Shown here piece after piece: positions 1 to 8,552 of a stretch of DNA of 64,000 bases (position 1 is its first letter; each line of letters starts with the position of its first letter). The translations under genes and the position numbers were made by a program. The notes below the pieces were generated by a model. It searched no databases and was not told the origin of the DNA. It worked only from the letters and a program-made list of their open reading frames with translations. Source of the DNA: Mucilaginibacter tolerans. Its GTDB lineage: Bacteria; Bacteroidota; Bacteroidia; Sphingobacteriales; Sphingobacteriaceae. The stretch spans positions 124,001 to 188,000 of the forward strand of contig NZ_JAUMKB010000001.1 of assembly GCF_030519375.1 (NCBI RefSeq). The letters run 5' to 3'.

Positions 1-1021
1 GGTTTGTCAGCTTCCCTTTTTTATCTTTAAATTCAATGGGCTTATTTTTTGAACCGCCTAAAAGCTGATAAGAAAACTCCCTGATCTCCATATCCTGTGG
101 TGTAGAGCTACTGGCATAAGGTTTCACATTCTTCTCGGCATAATCAATTACCGGCTGGCCGTCTATCTTAGTCACCTCAAGACCCGGTACTATACCCGAT
201 TTGAGCAGGCTATCACTAAAAACCTTCACCACAAAAACACGCCCTTCTATCAGCTCGGTACGGAATGGCGGCCGGCTGTAAAACTCACCAGCCAGCGAAT
301 CGGGGACATATACATTGGTATGCCCGTCCTTTAACTGTGCATAAAAATTAATCAGCACCTTATAATACTCGGCAGTTGATTTAGTGGCCTGAACTTTTGG
401 AATATAATCCAGGTAGGTTTGGTTCCAGTCGATATCCAGAAGCGCGAAATTGGCAAAGTTAAATTTAGCCTGCGACCACAATAGCGACAACCCTGCTACC
501 TTTTCAGCGTCAGAAAGATTGGGCTTGTATGGAGTTTTAAACGCTGTATTTTTCCAAAGCACACCTTCTTCTTTCAGTTTCTTTATTATGGCCTGGTACC
601 GGGGTTCTTTCCTAATACCATCTAATGTTGGTTCGTTTTCTAAATCGTCGACCGTACCACTTGAAGTCCCATTTGCAAGCATCATATCGAGTGCGTTTAG
701 CGCCTGATCTTTTTTGCCGAGCAAGGTATACCCGCTTGCAATGTCGCGGCTAACGTCCGACCGGCGATAGTATAAGTATGCATTACCAGCCGCCAATTGT
801 TTGATCGGCAAACTATCCATAAATGTGATGGTCCGCTCTAATATCTTTACAGCTTTTTCCACCTCTGCGGGTGTGCTTTTTGAGTCGATAAGCGGATTGG
901 CAATATATCTTTGAGATTGTATCCAATCGGCAGCTTCGTTGCCTGTATAGGTTTTCTGGGCAAATACAGTATTGAAACAAGTGAAAAGGAAAATGGTAGA
1001 AAGTACGAGTTTGTTTTTCAT
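1..1021 (-). CDS. S41 family peptidase, N-terminal part (runs off the window)
   Basis: Reading the minus strand from the ATG at 1021 gives an open frame of 340 codons that leaves the window at base 1. It opens with a signal peptide (a hydrophobic stretch ending near VFAQ at about residue 22), followed by a helical tetratricopeptide-like stretch and, near residues 225-230, the GHTNVYVP motif that opens the S41 (C-terminal processing protease) domain. A PDZ-like segment follows. The catalytic Ser/Lys lie beyond the window, so activity cannot be judged. Such proteins are secreted or periplasmic serine peptidases. A terminator-like hairpin (1121-1153) lies in the leader. Family call is good; substrate is unknown. 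Confidence 0.8.
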   Translation of the reverse strand, partial: MKNKLVLSTIFLFTCFNTVFAQKTYTGNEAADWIQSQRYIANPLIDSKSTPAEVEKAVKILERTITFMDSLPIKQLAAGNAYLYYRRSDVSRDIASGYTLLGKKDQALNALDMMLANGTSSGTVDDLENEPTLDGIRKEPRYQAIIKKLKEEGVLWKNTAFKTPYKPNLSDAEKVAGLSLLWSQAKFNFANFALLDIDWNQTYLDYIPKVQATKSTAEYYKVLINFYAQLKDGHTNVYVPDSLAGEFYSRPPFRTELIEGRVFVVKVFSDSLLKSGIVPGLEVTKIDGQPVIDYAEKNVKPYASSSTPQDMEIREFSYQLLGGSKNKPIEFKDKKGKLTN

Positions 1022-1414
1022 AGAAGGTTTGGTAAGAAAAGGGTTAAGTAATTATTGCTTATATCCCAAACATAATGAAAAAAAGCAAACCGAGAAAGTT
1101 GAAAATTTAGCTAAAAAAACAAATGCTCCACCGTCTCGCACGCAGGAGCATTTAACCTAAACCTTATCACATTTTTTGTGTGATGGGCAAGGTAGAAAAA
1201 AAATTCAGAATTTCTACAGAATTTAGAAATTTATATACTGACTGAAAAAACTGCGCTGTCTTCTTCCGGCAATTGCCTGTCTTTTATTAATATTCGTTTC
1301 CTACTTCAACTTATTCCTATTATTTTCGTAAAAAGCAATTATGCCAAATTGCAGGAGCATTATCACAATTTAATTGTAAGTGGGAGTAGCTAGGCAGACA
1401 TTTGAAAGGGGATA
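1022..1414. other. Divergent intergenic region between S41 peptidase and PAS protein
   Basis: No gene is supported here. The stretch must hold the promoters of both divergent neighbours. It contains a 9-bp inverted repeat (1121-1129 and 1145-1153) and an ATCACA-N7-TGTGAT inverted repeat at 1166-1184. An AAAGGGG ribosome-binding-like sequence precedes the start at 1415. Confidence 0.6.
1112..1153 (-). terminator. Terminator-like hairpin in the leader of the S41 peptidase gene
   Basis: AAATGCTCC (1121-1129) pairs with GGAGCATTT (1145-1153). Read on the minus strand, the stem is followed by a run of seven T. No minus-strand gene lies ahead of it, so it may be a leader attenuator for the peptidase gene or the remnant of a lost upstream gene. 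Confidence 0.5.
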
Positions 1415-3643
1415 ATGGATCCATGGAATACATTAGATGCATTGATTGGAACAAGTGCATTTATAGAAGACATTTTTCAGGAACTACCAATAGGCATCGC
1501 GGTCAGTAAAATAGACGACGACCGTTACGTTTATACCAACGCCCGTTTCAGCGAGGTACTTGGCTGGCCGGAATGTGAACTCACCGATAAGCAGACACTT
1601 CTTCTCAAAGTTTTCCCCGACGACGAATACCGCCAAGCCATTGTGGCCAAAATGCAGGGAGATATAAAAACCGGCAACCAATCGCGCATGGTATGGGAGG
1701 CCGTCGAAATTGTGACCAGCACAGGCGAAAAGCGATTTATAAATATCAAAAGCATCCCGGTAAAGAGTAAAGATTATACGATCTCGACCGTTAGGGATGT
1801 GACTGAGGAAGTGCTGAAAACAAGGGCGCTTGAAGCCGCACGGAACGATCTGAAGCGGATAATGGATTCGTCGATCGATATGATCTTTGCCATTGATACA
1901 AATGACATCATTTTAAGCGTTAACGCAGCTTCAGAAAGTATCCTGGGCTACAAACCTGAAGAAATGGTTGGCAGACCTATTTTCGATTTCATTTATCCTC
2001 CGGATAAGCAAAGAAGTGTTGATATTGCCAGGACGGTAAAAGCTGGTCTTAGACTAACGAACGTTGAAAATCATTATGTTCATAAAAACGGGTCGCTGGT
2101 GCCATTGCATTGGTCAGCCGTTGCCGATCCGTCGCAAAGGGTGCGGTATGGCATTGCCAGGGATGCCACTGAAATAAAGAAAAGCAAGGCCGCACTGATA
2201 GAGTCAGAGAAGTTATACCGCTATCTTTTTGATAATAACCCGGTGCCTATCAGTATCTGGGACTTCGAGACGAAGCAATTTATTGACTGTAACGAGGAGG
2301 CAGCCCACAAATATGGTTACACCAAGGAAGAGTTTCTGCAATTAACTATCCGTGATATACGCCCGCCTGAGGACTGGCCGCTTATCGACCAATTCACACA
2401 ATCTGAACAGGCATACGGGCAAAACCATCAACGGACATGGCGCCATATCAAGAAGAATGGTGAGCTGATGTATATGAATGTTCAGGGCGAACTTATCAAC
2501 TACAATGGTCGCCGGGCATCTATTGTAATAGCCCAGGACGTAACCGAAACAAAATACTATCTGGAACTTGATACGCTCGAGAAACAGGTACTAGAGTGCA
2601 GCACTCGCAATGAAAAACCATTGAGCGAAGTGATAGGCTTTTATTTAGCCGGCATGGAAGCGCTTCATAAAGGCCTACAGTGCTCGGTATTGGAAAAGCG
2701 TGGCGACAAACTATTCGGGCTTGCGGCTCCTTCCCTGCCCGGCGAGTTTTGGGAGTTTCCGGATGGATTGACAGTTGCTGATCAGAACGGGATATGCGGA
2801 ACGGCAGCCTGGCTAAAAGAAAGAGTAATTGTCCCCTGCATGGCAGCAGATTCCCGCCTGGAGGGCTTTCGCGAAATACTTGCAAGGCACCCCATGAAGA
2901 GCTGCTGGTCGTACCCGATAATTGATGGCAACAACGAAGTGATAGCCACCTTTGCGCTGTATAATTGTGAAGAGCGGCCGCCATCAAAACAGGAAGAGAA
3001 CACCATTGAACGCGGTGTCCATCTTTTACATATCATTATGGAAAACCACCGCCGCCACCGTGATATAGCGGTGAGCAACGAGCGGTTTGAGTACGTAATG
3101 GAAGCTACTTTTGATGTAATATGGGATTGGAACCTGGAAGCAAATAGCGTTTACTACTCCAACAATATGCAGAAACTGTTTGGCCACCGCGCCGGGACCA
3201 GCTACGACAATCTGCCATTTTTCTTTGAAAATGTTCACCCCGAAGACCGTGAACGTGCGGTGCTATACCCCGACCAGGTCAAATACAGTGACATGATACA
3301 TTGGACACAGGAATACCGTTTCCGCAAAGCAAACGGCGAATATGCCAACATATTGGGCCGCGGCATTGTCATTCGTGATGAGAACGGCATTGGCAAACGT
3401 ATGATAGGCGCCATGCAGGATATTTCTACATTACGAAAACAACATGAACGCCTCACCGAGATCGCGCTTATCAACTCGCACGAGATACGAAAACCTATTG
3501 CCAGCATCCTGGGCTTAATGCAGTTGTTTAAAGACATTAAAGATCAAACCCCTGATGAGCAATTGCTGCAACACCTCGAATCGGCAACTCAGGAACTGGA
3601 TGAAGTGATCAAACGCATCATCAATAAGACGGAAGATTTGTAG
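1415..3643 (+). CDS. Multi-PAS/GAF signalling protein ending after the histidine-box domain
   Basis: This 742-residue cytoplasmic protein has no signal peptide or membrane segment. In order it shows PAS domains at about 15-135, 145-260 and 265-385, a GAF-like domain at about 390-555, a fourth PAS with PAC tail at 560-680, and a HisKA-like helix with the motif INSHEIRKP (His689). Only 53 residues follow the histidine, so no ATPase domain is present. The stop is followed by non-coding sequence, not by a frameshifted ATPase. It could act as a phosphorelay dimerisation partner or be phosphorylated by another kinase; that is inference. The start is supported by AAAGGGG just upstream. Confidence 0.85.
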   Translation: MDPWNTLDALIGTSAFIEDIFQELPIGIAVSKIDDDRYVYTNARFSEVLGWPECELTDKQTLLLKVFPDDEYRQAIVAKMQGDIKTGNQSRMVWEAVEIVTSTGEKRFINIKSIPVKSKDYTISTVRDVTEEVLKTRALEAARNDLKRIMDSSIDMIFAIDTNDIILSVNAASESILGYKPEEMVGRPIFDFIYPPDKQRSVDIARTVKAGLRLTNVENHYVHKNGSLVPLHWSAVADPSQRVRYGIARDATEIKKSKAALIESEKLYRYLFDNNPVPISIWDFETKQFIDCNEEAAHKYGYTKEEFLQLTIRDIRPPEDWPLIDQFTQSEQAYGQNHQRTWRHIKKNGELMYMNVQGELINYNGRRASIVIAQDVTETKYYLELDTLEKQVLECSTRNEKPLSEVIGFYLAGMEALHKGLQCSVLEKRGDKLFGLAAPSLPGEFWEFPDGLTVADQNGICGTAAWLKERVIVPCMAADSRLEGFREILARHPMKSCWSYPIIDGNNEVIATFALYNCEERPPSKQEENTIERGVHLLHIIMENHRRHRDIAVSNERFEYVMEATFDVIWDWNLEANSVYYSNNMQKLFGHRAGTSYDNLPFFFENVHPEDRERAVLYPDQVKYSDMIHWTQEYRFRKANGEYANILGRGIVIRDENGIGKRMIGAMQDISTLRKQHERLTEIALINSHEIRKPIASILGLMQLFKDIKDQTPDEQLLQHLESATQELDEVIKRIINKTEDL

Positions 3644-3746
3644 AAATCATCTTCGCGCGTAAGGTGTCTAAATCCAGCAGGGAAATGAAGGACTCTGTCC
3701 GGATTCGTAGCACACATTTATTATCTTTACCTTCATTGAATATCCT

Positions 3747-5327
3747 ATGATTGCACACTTCCCATTTTTCCTGATGATGGTTGTCGCCATTATACTGATC
3801 ATCATGCTGGCAAACAAAATAAAAGTTGCTTACCCGGTGCTGCTTGTGGTTGCCGGACTGCTTATCAGCTTTATACCAGGGATACCAGTGCTGCATGTAA
3901 ACCCGGAGCTGATATTCATCATCATACTTCCGCCGCTTTTGTACGAAGGAGCCTGGGCCATATCATGGAAAGAACTCTGGCGCTGGCGGCGCATCATCTC
4001 CAGTTTCGCTTTTGTGGTGGTTTTCCTAACGGCTATGTCAGTCGCTTTTGTGGTCAATAGAATCATCCCCGGCTTTTCGTTGGCATTGGGGCTTCTGCTG
4101 GGTGGTATCGTGTCGCCGCCGGATGCAGTTAGTGCGAGCGCCATTTTAAAATTTGTGAAAGTCCCCAAACGGATGTCGTCGATTCTGGAAGGCGAAAGTT
4201 TGCTGAACGATGCTTCTTCCCTTATCATCTTCCGTTTTTCGCTGATTGCCATTGGTACCGGCCAGTTTATCTGGTATCATGCGGCATTGAGCTTTGTATG
4301 GATGCTGTTTGGCGGAATCGGCATTGGATTATTGGTGGGATGGGTATTTATGAAAGCGCAAAAATACCTGCCAACCGACGTGAATATGGACATCATTTTA
4401 TCGCTGGTTACCCCCTATGTAATGTATATGACTGCCGAAGAAGTGGACAGTTCGGGTGTGCTGGCCGTTGTGAGCGGCGGATTATACCTGTCAAGCAAAA
4501 GGCACTATTTTTTAGGCAGTTCTTCGCGCTTGCGTGGAATCAACTTTTGGGAAAGCCTGATTTTCCTGCTCAACGGATTGGTGTTTTTTCTGATCGGGTT
4601 AGACCTCCCAGAAATCACCGCCGGCTTAAAGCAGGAAGGCATAAGTTTTCAGGGTGCTATTGGCTATGGTTTATTAATAACGGGTGTATTGATCGTGCTG
4701 CGGATTTTATCGGCATACGGCGCAGTGCTTGTCACCCTCATTGCCCGCTACTTTATCAAGGTAGCCGATCCCAGGCACCCGGGCTATAAAGTTCCCTTTA
4801 TTTTGGGGTGGACGGGCATGCGTGGTGTAGTTTCGCTTGCTGCAGCTTTGTCCATACCCGTTCAGCTGGACAATGGCACTCCATTTCCGCACCGCAACCT
4901 GATTTTGTTTATCACCTTCATCGTGATATTAACCACCCTGCTGTTGCAGGGGTTAACACTCCCTTACATCATCAGGAAATTAACGCTGCCTGTCTATGAT
5001 GATTATTTACCCGACGATAAAGCCGAAGAGGTAGTGAAAAGAGGCCTCGCCAAAAATGCCATTCAGCACCTTACCACCAACTACAGCGAGCACATTGCCA
5101 ATCACCCCCTGCTGCAGCAGATGATGGAAAAATGGAGCTCAAAAATAAATGAGGAACTCGACCCGCAAATTCCCGCCGAAAGCAAAAAGATATACCTCGA
5201 CGTGATAGACCAGCAACGGAAATGGCTGATAAGTCACAACAATGTTGACGGCCATATCGATGAAGACATCATCCGCAAACACCTGCGCCAGCTGGATCTG
5301 GAAGAGGAGAAGTTTAAGATAATTTGA
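3747..5327 (+). CDS. Na+/H+ antiporter, CPA1 family
   Basis: A 526-residue integral membrane protein with about twelve hydrophobic segments and a hydrophilic C-terminal tail of about 100 residues. Family landmarks are the GGIVSPPDA segment, the ion-binding Asn-Asp pair in GESLLNDASSL (Asn154-Asp155), and GWTGMRGVVSLAAALSIP near residue 355. These fit electroneutral Na+(or K+)/H+ exchange across the inner membrane for pH and ion homeostasis. A TATCTTTA sequence at about 3722 could be the -7 element. It stands alone between two unrelated genes. The ion preferred cannot be read from sequence. Confidence 0.93.
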   Translation: MIAHFPFFLMMVVAIILIIMLANKIKVAYPVLLVVAGLLISFIPGIPVLHVNPELIFIIILPPLLYEGAWAISWKELWRWRRIISSFAFVVVFLTAMSVAFVVNRIIPGFSLALGLLLGGIVSPPDAVSASAILKFVKVPKRMSSILEGESLLNDASSLIIFRFSLIAIGTGQFIWYHAALSFVWMLFGGIGIGLLVGWVFMKAQKYLPTDVNMDIILSLVTPYVMYMTAEEVDSSGVLAVVSGGLYLSSKRHYFLGSSSRLRGINFWESLIFLLNGLVFFLIGLDLPEITAGLKQEGISFQGAIGYGLLITGVLIVLRILSAYGAVLVTLIARYFIKVADPRHPGYKVPFILGWTGMRGVVSLAAALSIPVQLDNGTPFPHRNLILFITFIVILTTLLLQGLTLPYIIRKLTLPVYDDYLPDDKAEEVVKRGLAKNAIQHLTTNYSEHIANHPLLQQMMEKWSSKINEELDPQIPAESKKIYLDVIDQQRKWLISHNNVDGHIDEDIIRKHLRQLDLEEEKFKII

Positions 5328-5420
5328 GGTTTGGTTGTAGGGGTTGAAGAAGTTGTAGAAGTTAAAGTAATAAGAATCACTCCAACCCTTACAACCTCTG
5401 CAACAATGACAACTCCATCA
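5328..5420. repeat. Self-complementary low-complexity spacer
   Basis: GGTTGTAGGGGTTG (5333-5346) pairs with CAACCCTTACAACC (5383-5396), 13 of 14 positions. The whole stretch is a purine/T-rich arm followed by its approximate complement. Tracts of the same build but different sequence occur at five other gene ends in this window. Confidence 0.6.
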
Positions 5421-5560
5421 ACTATCCCCCTTTGTAACTTTCTTGTCACAATGATATTAAACCATTAGATAAGTTATTTGTCATACTCAGTGTAAACAAT
5501 GAAGCTTTAATTAAGAAGTTTAAAGAAACAAGAAAATACACAGAAACTAAAACTCCCGTT

Positions 5561-5902
5561 ATGAAAAAAGTTATTATTTATTCCCTGTTAATTGTATTAT
5601 CTGCATTTGCATTTTCTTCTTGTAAAAAGAGTAATTCACATGTGGTAAGGTACACTACTCAGGGTACAGCCAGTTCAACCATTACTTATACAGACCAAAA
5701 TGGGAATATACAAACCGTAACCAACGCTCCGGCAAACTGGTCACTGAGTTTTGCAACTACCGATAACGGCATGACTGTTAAATTGACCGCGGTAAGTGTT
5801 GACGGCAGCAACGTAGGTGGAAAAATCTACATTGATAGCAATCAAACCGCACAAAGCAACGGAAACTCAAGCAGCATATCTATTACAGCAATGGTTCCTT
5901 AA
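5561..5902 (+). CDS. Small lipoprotein with MmpS-like beta-sandwich domain
   Basis: The 113-residue product has a lipoprotein signal: a positively charged start, a hydrophobic stretch, then SSCKK with Cys at about residue 21. The rest is Thr/Ser-rich beta sequence of the type VVRYTTQG...ITYTDQNG...VKLTAVS...GKIYIDS, resembling the MmpS transport-accessory/Ig-like fold seen in many Bacteroidota lipoproteins. Function is unknown; a periplasm-facing lipid-anchored protein is likely. It is a single-gene unit closed by a clear terminator. Confidence 0.7.
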   Translation: MKKVIIYSLLIVLSAFAFSSCKKSNSHVVRYTTQGTASSTITYTDQNGNIQTVTNAPANWSLSFATTDNGMTVKLTAVSVDGSNVGGKIYIDSNQTAQSNGNSSSISITAMVP

Positions 5903-5927
5903 TTTTAATATTTAATGTCAAACATAC

Positions 5928-5964
5928 AGGCGGGTCATTCAATCAGATGACCCGCCTTTTTATT
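5928..5964 (+). terminator. Rho-independent terminator of the small lipoprotein gene
   Basis: An 11-bp perfect stem (5928-5938 with 5947-5957) made of AGGCGGGTCAT and its complement, 8-base loop, followed by a T run. Confidence 0.85.
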
Positions 5965-6083
5965 TAAATGGTCTTGTTGTCGCCGCAAGGTCCTCTGCGA
6001 GAGACTCTGCGGAACACAAAATATTTGATCCCCTGCGTGTGTTTTGGGAAAGACATAAATCTATATTTGCAACCTTAGCAAAT

Positions 6084-6437
6084 ATGCAGATCATATCACA
6101 TCAAAAAAACGGCGTACAGATTGCCGAAGTGTTGTCGGATTCCGTTCTTATCAAATCGCCTGAAGATGGGGCTCAACTCCTCAATGACCTATATTATCAA
6201 GGTTTCGACGGTATAATAATAAAAGCCGATCAACTTTCACCAGATTTTTTTGAGTTAAAGACTGGTTTGGCAGGTGAAGTATTGCAAAAATTTTCAAACC
6301 GCAGAGTGAGATTAGCTATCATTGGTGATTTCAACGATATTGAAAGTAAAAGTCTCAGAGATTTTGTTTTTGAAAGCAATAAAGGCAATCTTATCAAATT
6401 TACTCCGTCAGTAGATGAAGCATTGAGTGGGTTTTAA
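6084..6437 (+). CDS. DUF4180 domain-containing protein
   Basis: Starting at the ATG at 6084 gives a 117-residue protein that begins MQIISHQKNGVQIAEV and ends in a helix, matching the usual DUF4180 extent. The frame is open upstream to 6039, but that extension (rich in aromatic and basic residues) falls on a TATATTTG promoter -7 element at 6062-6069 and is unlikely to be translated. The fold is a small alpha/beta domain without recognised catalytic residues. Cytoplasmic; role unknown. Confidence 0.8.
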   Translation: MQIISHQKNGVQIAEVLSDSVLIKSPEDGAQLLNDLYYQGFDGIIIKADQLSPDFFELKTGLAGEVLQKFSNRRVRLAIIGDFNDIESKSLRDFVFESNKGNLIKFTPSVDEALSGF

Positions 6438-6450
6438 TTCCGACTCCCCC

Positions 6451-7698
6451 CTAAAACACCTCTCCCACCGTCAAAAACAATCCTTTTGAACCCTGGTTGC
6501 CAAAGCCATAATCAATATCCAGGTTGGTTTTGGATACCTTGCTCAGCTTAATGCGCAAACCCGGGCCATAGCCCGGTTGGATAGATTGTAAGTGGGTGCC
6601 CGGAGCAGCCGAGAAACTCTCCCCGTTCAGGAACACCACCCCGCCAATCAAGCCGTTGGGGGTGATCTTAAAGCGGTACTCCGTTTCTAAATACACCATT
6701 TTTGAACCGCGGAAACGGCTTTGGATATATCCCCGCCCGGTGGTTGAATAGGTATCCCACGAGGTACTTGGCAGATCAAGATATGGCGGTCGCCCGGCCA
6801 GCGTAAGCCAGTTGTACGACCAGAAGGCGATCACATTATCCGAATTCGCAGGCAGGCGGAAATACTTGCGTATATCTATCACCACCGATTTCCAGTCGGT
6901 ATTGCTGCCCAATATTTTCTTGTAGTCGTAATACTGTATCGCAGCGTAAAACCCTTTGGAGGCGTTCACCGAGTTATCCCGGCTATCAAACAAACCATTT
7001 ATACTCAACCCCGATGAGGTGGTGCGGGTACTTGCCCCGTAAGCTTCATAATCAGACGGCGCCCCGTCCAGCGGACCCTTATGCGATATGCCCCAGTGCT
7101 GCATCAGCTTGTAGCCCCCACCGAGGTAAAAGTTGCCGGTGATCTGCCGCAGCACCACTTCCGAAAAGCGGAACAAATTATACCGCATCGGGTCTTCGTT
7201 CCTGATGTTTGAGTTGGTACCCAAACCATAGGTACTTTGTGGGTAGATATAAAAACGGGCATCGCCCACAAATACAAACTTATTATTGCGCGACCAGATA
7301 TTGGATACAATGGGCAAAGTAAACTGCCGGCGTTGCGTAAACCCCATACTGGTGGTGATAGCTGACACCTTTGAATCAGGCGACGAGCGGAAAACGATGT
7401 TTCCCGTAAGCGTACCGGCAAACTTGGTTTGCAGCGAGTAACCCACAGCAGGCACAAACGATACAATAGGCTTGCGGCCAATGGTATCTAACTTGGCGGG
7501 CTTATAGTTTTTTACAAAGATGGACTGCAAAACGTCCGAAATATCCGTTTGCTGGGTAACATCCTGCGGCATTATAATGGCCGTGTCTTTACGCGGATAT
7601 TTGGTAATAGGAATAAGCTGCCTGTCCTGGGCGTACAGGGTAGCACAAAAAGCAAAACCCAGAAACAGTAAAAAAATAACAGCGAAAAACCGCTTCAT
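6451..7698 (-). CDS. Outer-membrane beta-barrel protein, BamA/TamA (Omp85) family
   Basis: From the ATG at 7698 the 415-residue product has a signal peptide ending near LYAQ, then alternating beta-strand sequence ending in a terminal aromatic residue (GEVF), as expected for a barrel assembled by BamA. The C-terminal half matches the bacterial surface antigen (D15) domain; it is too short for POTRA repeats, so this is a barrel-only member. The longer frame to 7749 adds 17 residues ahead of the signal peptide and is disfavoured. Export or lipid transport role cannot be told. Confidence 0.8.
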   Translation of the reverse strand: MKRFFAVIFLLFLGFAFCATLYAQDRQLIPITKYPRKDTAIIMPQDVTQQTDISDVLQSIFVKNYKPAKLDTIGRKPIVSFVPAVGYSLQTKFAGTLTGNIVFRSSPDSKVSAITTSMGFTQRRQFTLPIVSNIWSRNNKFVFVGDARFYIYPQSTYGLGTNSNIRNEDPMRYNLFRFSEVVLRQITGNFYLGGGYKLMQHWGISHKGPLDGAPSDYEAYGASTRTTSSGLSINGLFDSRDNSVNASKGFYAAIQYYDYKKILGSNTDWKSVVIDIRKYFRLPANSDNVIAFWSYNWLTLAGRPPYLDLPSTSWDTYSTTGRGYIQSRFRGSKMVYLETEYRFKITPNGLIGGVVFLNGESFSAAPGTHLQSIQPGYGPGLRIKLSKVSKTNLDIDYGFGNQGSKGLFLTVGEVF

Positions 7699-7833
7699 TG
7701 ATAAAGTTGTAAAGTGACTACCCGGTCTATAAGTGATACAGGGTCGCAATATTAAAGTTTTTAATCAGTGAAAAAAAACCTCGCATTGCTTTTAATCTAA
7801 GCATAATAAAACTATCTGATTAAATTTACGTAT

Positions 7834-7849
7834 TATCTATTATTAGATA
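7834..7849. promoter_or_regulatory. Inverted repeat, candidate operator 1 upstream of satD
   Basis: TATCTA-TTAT-TAGATA lies 72 bp upstream of the satD start, in the divergent region shared with the Omp85 gene. Confidence 0.5.
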
Positions 7850-7890
7850 GATAAATACAAATTATCAATTATTTTATAGATATTTATTTA

Positions 7891-7912
7891 TTATCTAATT
7901 TTAAATAGATAA
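7891..7912. promoter_or_regulatory. Inverted repeat, candidate operator 2 upstream of satD
   Basis: Perfect half-sites TTATCTA (7891-7897) and TAGATAA (7906-7912), 8-bp spacer, ending 9 bp before the satD start codon. It shares the TATCTA half-site with the repeat at 7834-7849, which suggests one binding protein, possibly SatD itself through its HTH. Confidence 0.55.
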
Positions 7913-7921
7913 TTTTACGAT

Positions 7922-8545
7922 ATGAAGTATAGCGTGGTGACCGGAGATATTGCTAATTCTACATCAATAGCCGCAGATAAACGTGCTGAACTGATTGATC
8001 GGACCAGCGCGTTGATCAAATCGTGGGTGCTTAAACCTGAAGATGCGGAAATATTCAGGGGCGATAGTTTCCAGCTTCTGTTTGATGATGTGGCCGAGGC
8101 GCTGAAAAGAAGCATACAGATCAGGTGCTGGCTTAAAAGTTATCATGACGGAACCGAAAAAGATTCCCTTGATGCCCGTTTATCTATCGGCGTCGGCGAT
8201 GTGGCCTATTTCGGAAAATCAGTTTTGGATTCGGATGGAGAAGCCTTCCATTTATCGGGCCGGGCCTTTGATGAAATGAAAGCCACGCAAAACTATTTCC
8301 AGGTATCAACCAACGATCCCGAACTGAACGAACAGTTAAATATCATCCTCAACCTGGCTAATATCATCATCACCCAATGGACAAAAAACCAGGCCGAAGT
8401 GATATTTCTTTTACTCGAAGGGAAAACACAACAGGAAATGGCCGACGAATTAAAAATAGCCCAATCGGCAGTAAACAACCGGATAAAGCTCTCCCGCTGG
8501 AAAGAAATTGATAAAACAATGCGCTATATTGCATCGTTAATGTAA
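7922..8545 (+). CDS. satD: SatD family protein (cyclase-like domain plus HTH)
   Basis: A 207-residue cytoplasmic protein. The N-terminal part begins SVVTGDIANST (Asp9), then IFRGDSFQLLF (Asp48) and ARLSIGVGDV (Arg86). By eye this matches the layout of class III nucleotide cyclases: metal Asp in the first strand, second metal Asp in the hairpin, then an RxGIxxG-like strand. Residues 160-190 form a helix-turn-helix (KTQQEMADELKIAQSAVNNR). It sits 7 bp upstream of a DUF3307 membrane protein, a pairing that recurs in databases. Two inverted repeats lie just upstream. The family name is recognised; biochemical role is unknown and the cyclase link is my inference. Confidence 0.8.
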   Translation: MKYSVVTGDIANSTSIAADKRAELIDRTSALIKSWVLKPEDAEIFRGDSFQLLFDDVAEALKRSIQIRCWLKSYHDGTEKDSLDARLSIGVGDVAYFGKSVLDSDGEAFHLSGRAFDEMKATQNYFQVSTNDPELNEQLNIILNLANIIITQWTKNQAEVIFLLLEGKTQQEMADELKIAQSAVNNRIKLSRWKEIDKTMRYIASLM

Positions 8546-8552
8546 TAATTTG

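Noticed and set aside
1166..1184. ATCACA-N7-TGTGAT as a possible CRP-type site
   Set aside because: The half-sites are everted relative to the CRP consensus (TGTGA-N6-TCACA).
2520..2987. A 155-codon minus-strand frame inside the multi-PAS gene
   Set aside because: It is the shadow of a well supported gene, rich in Ser, Arg and Leu, with no domain.
5984..6016. GC-rich CTCTGCG-like units before DUF4180
   Set aside because: They are short and imperfect with no second copy in the window; not enough to call a repeat element.
6039..6083. N-terminal extension of the DUF4180 protein
   Set aside because: The extension overlaps a good -7 promoter element and the family starts at the later Met.
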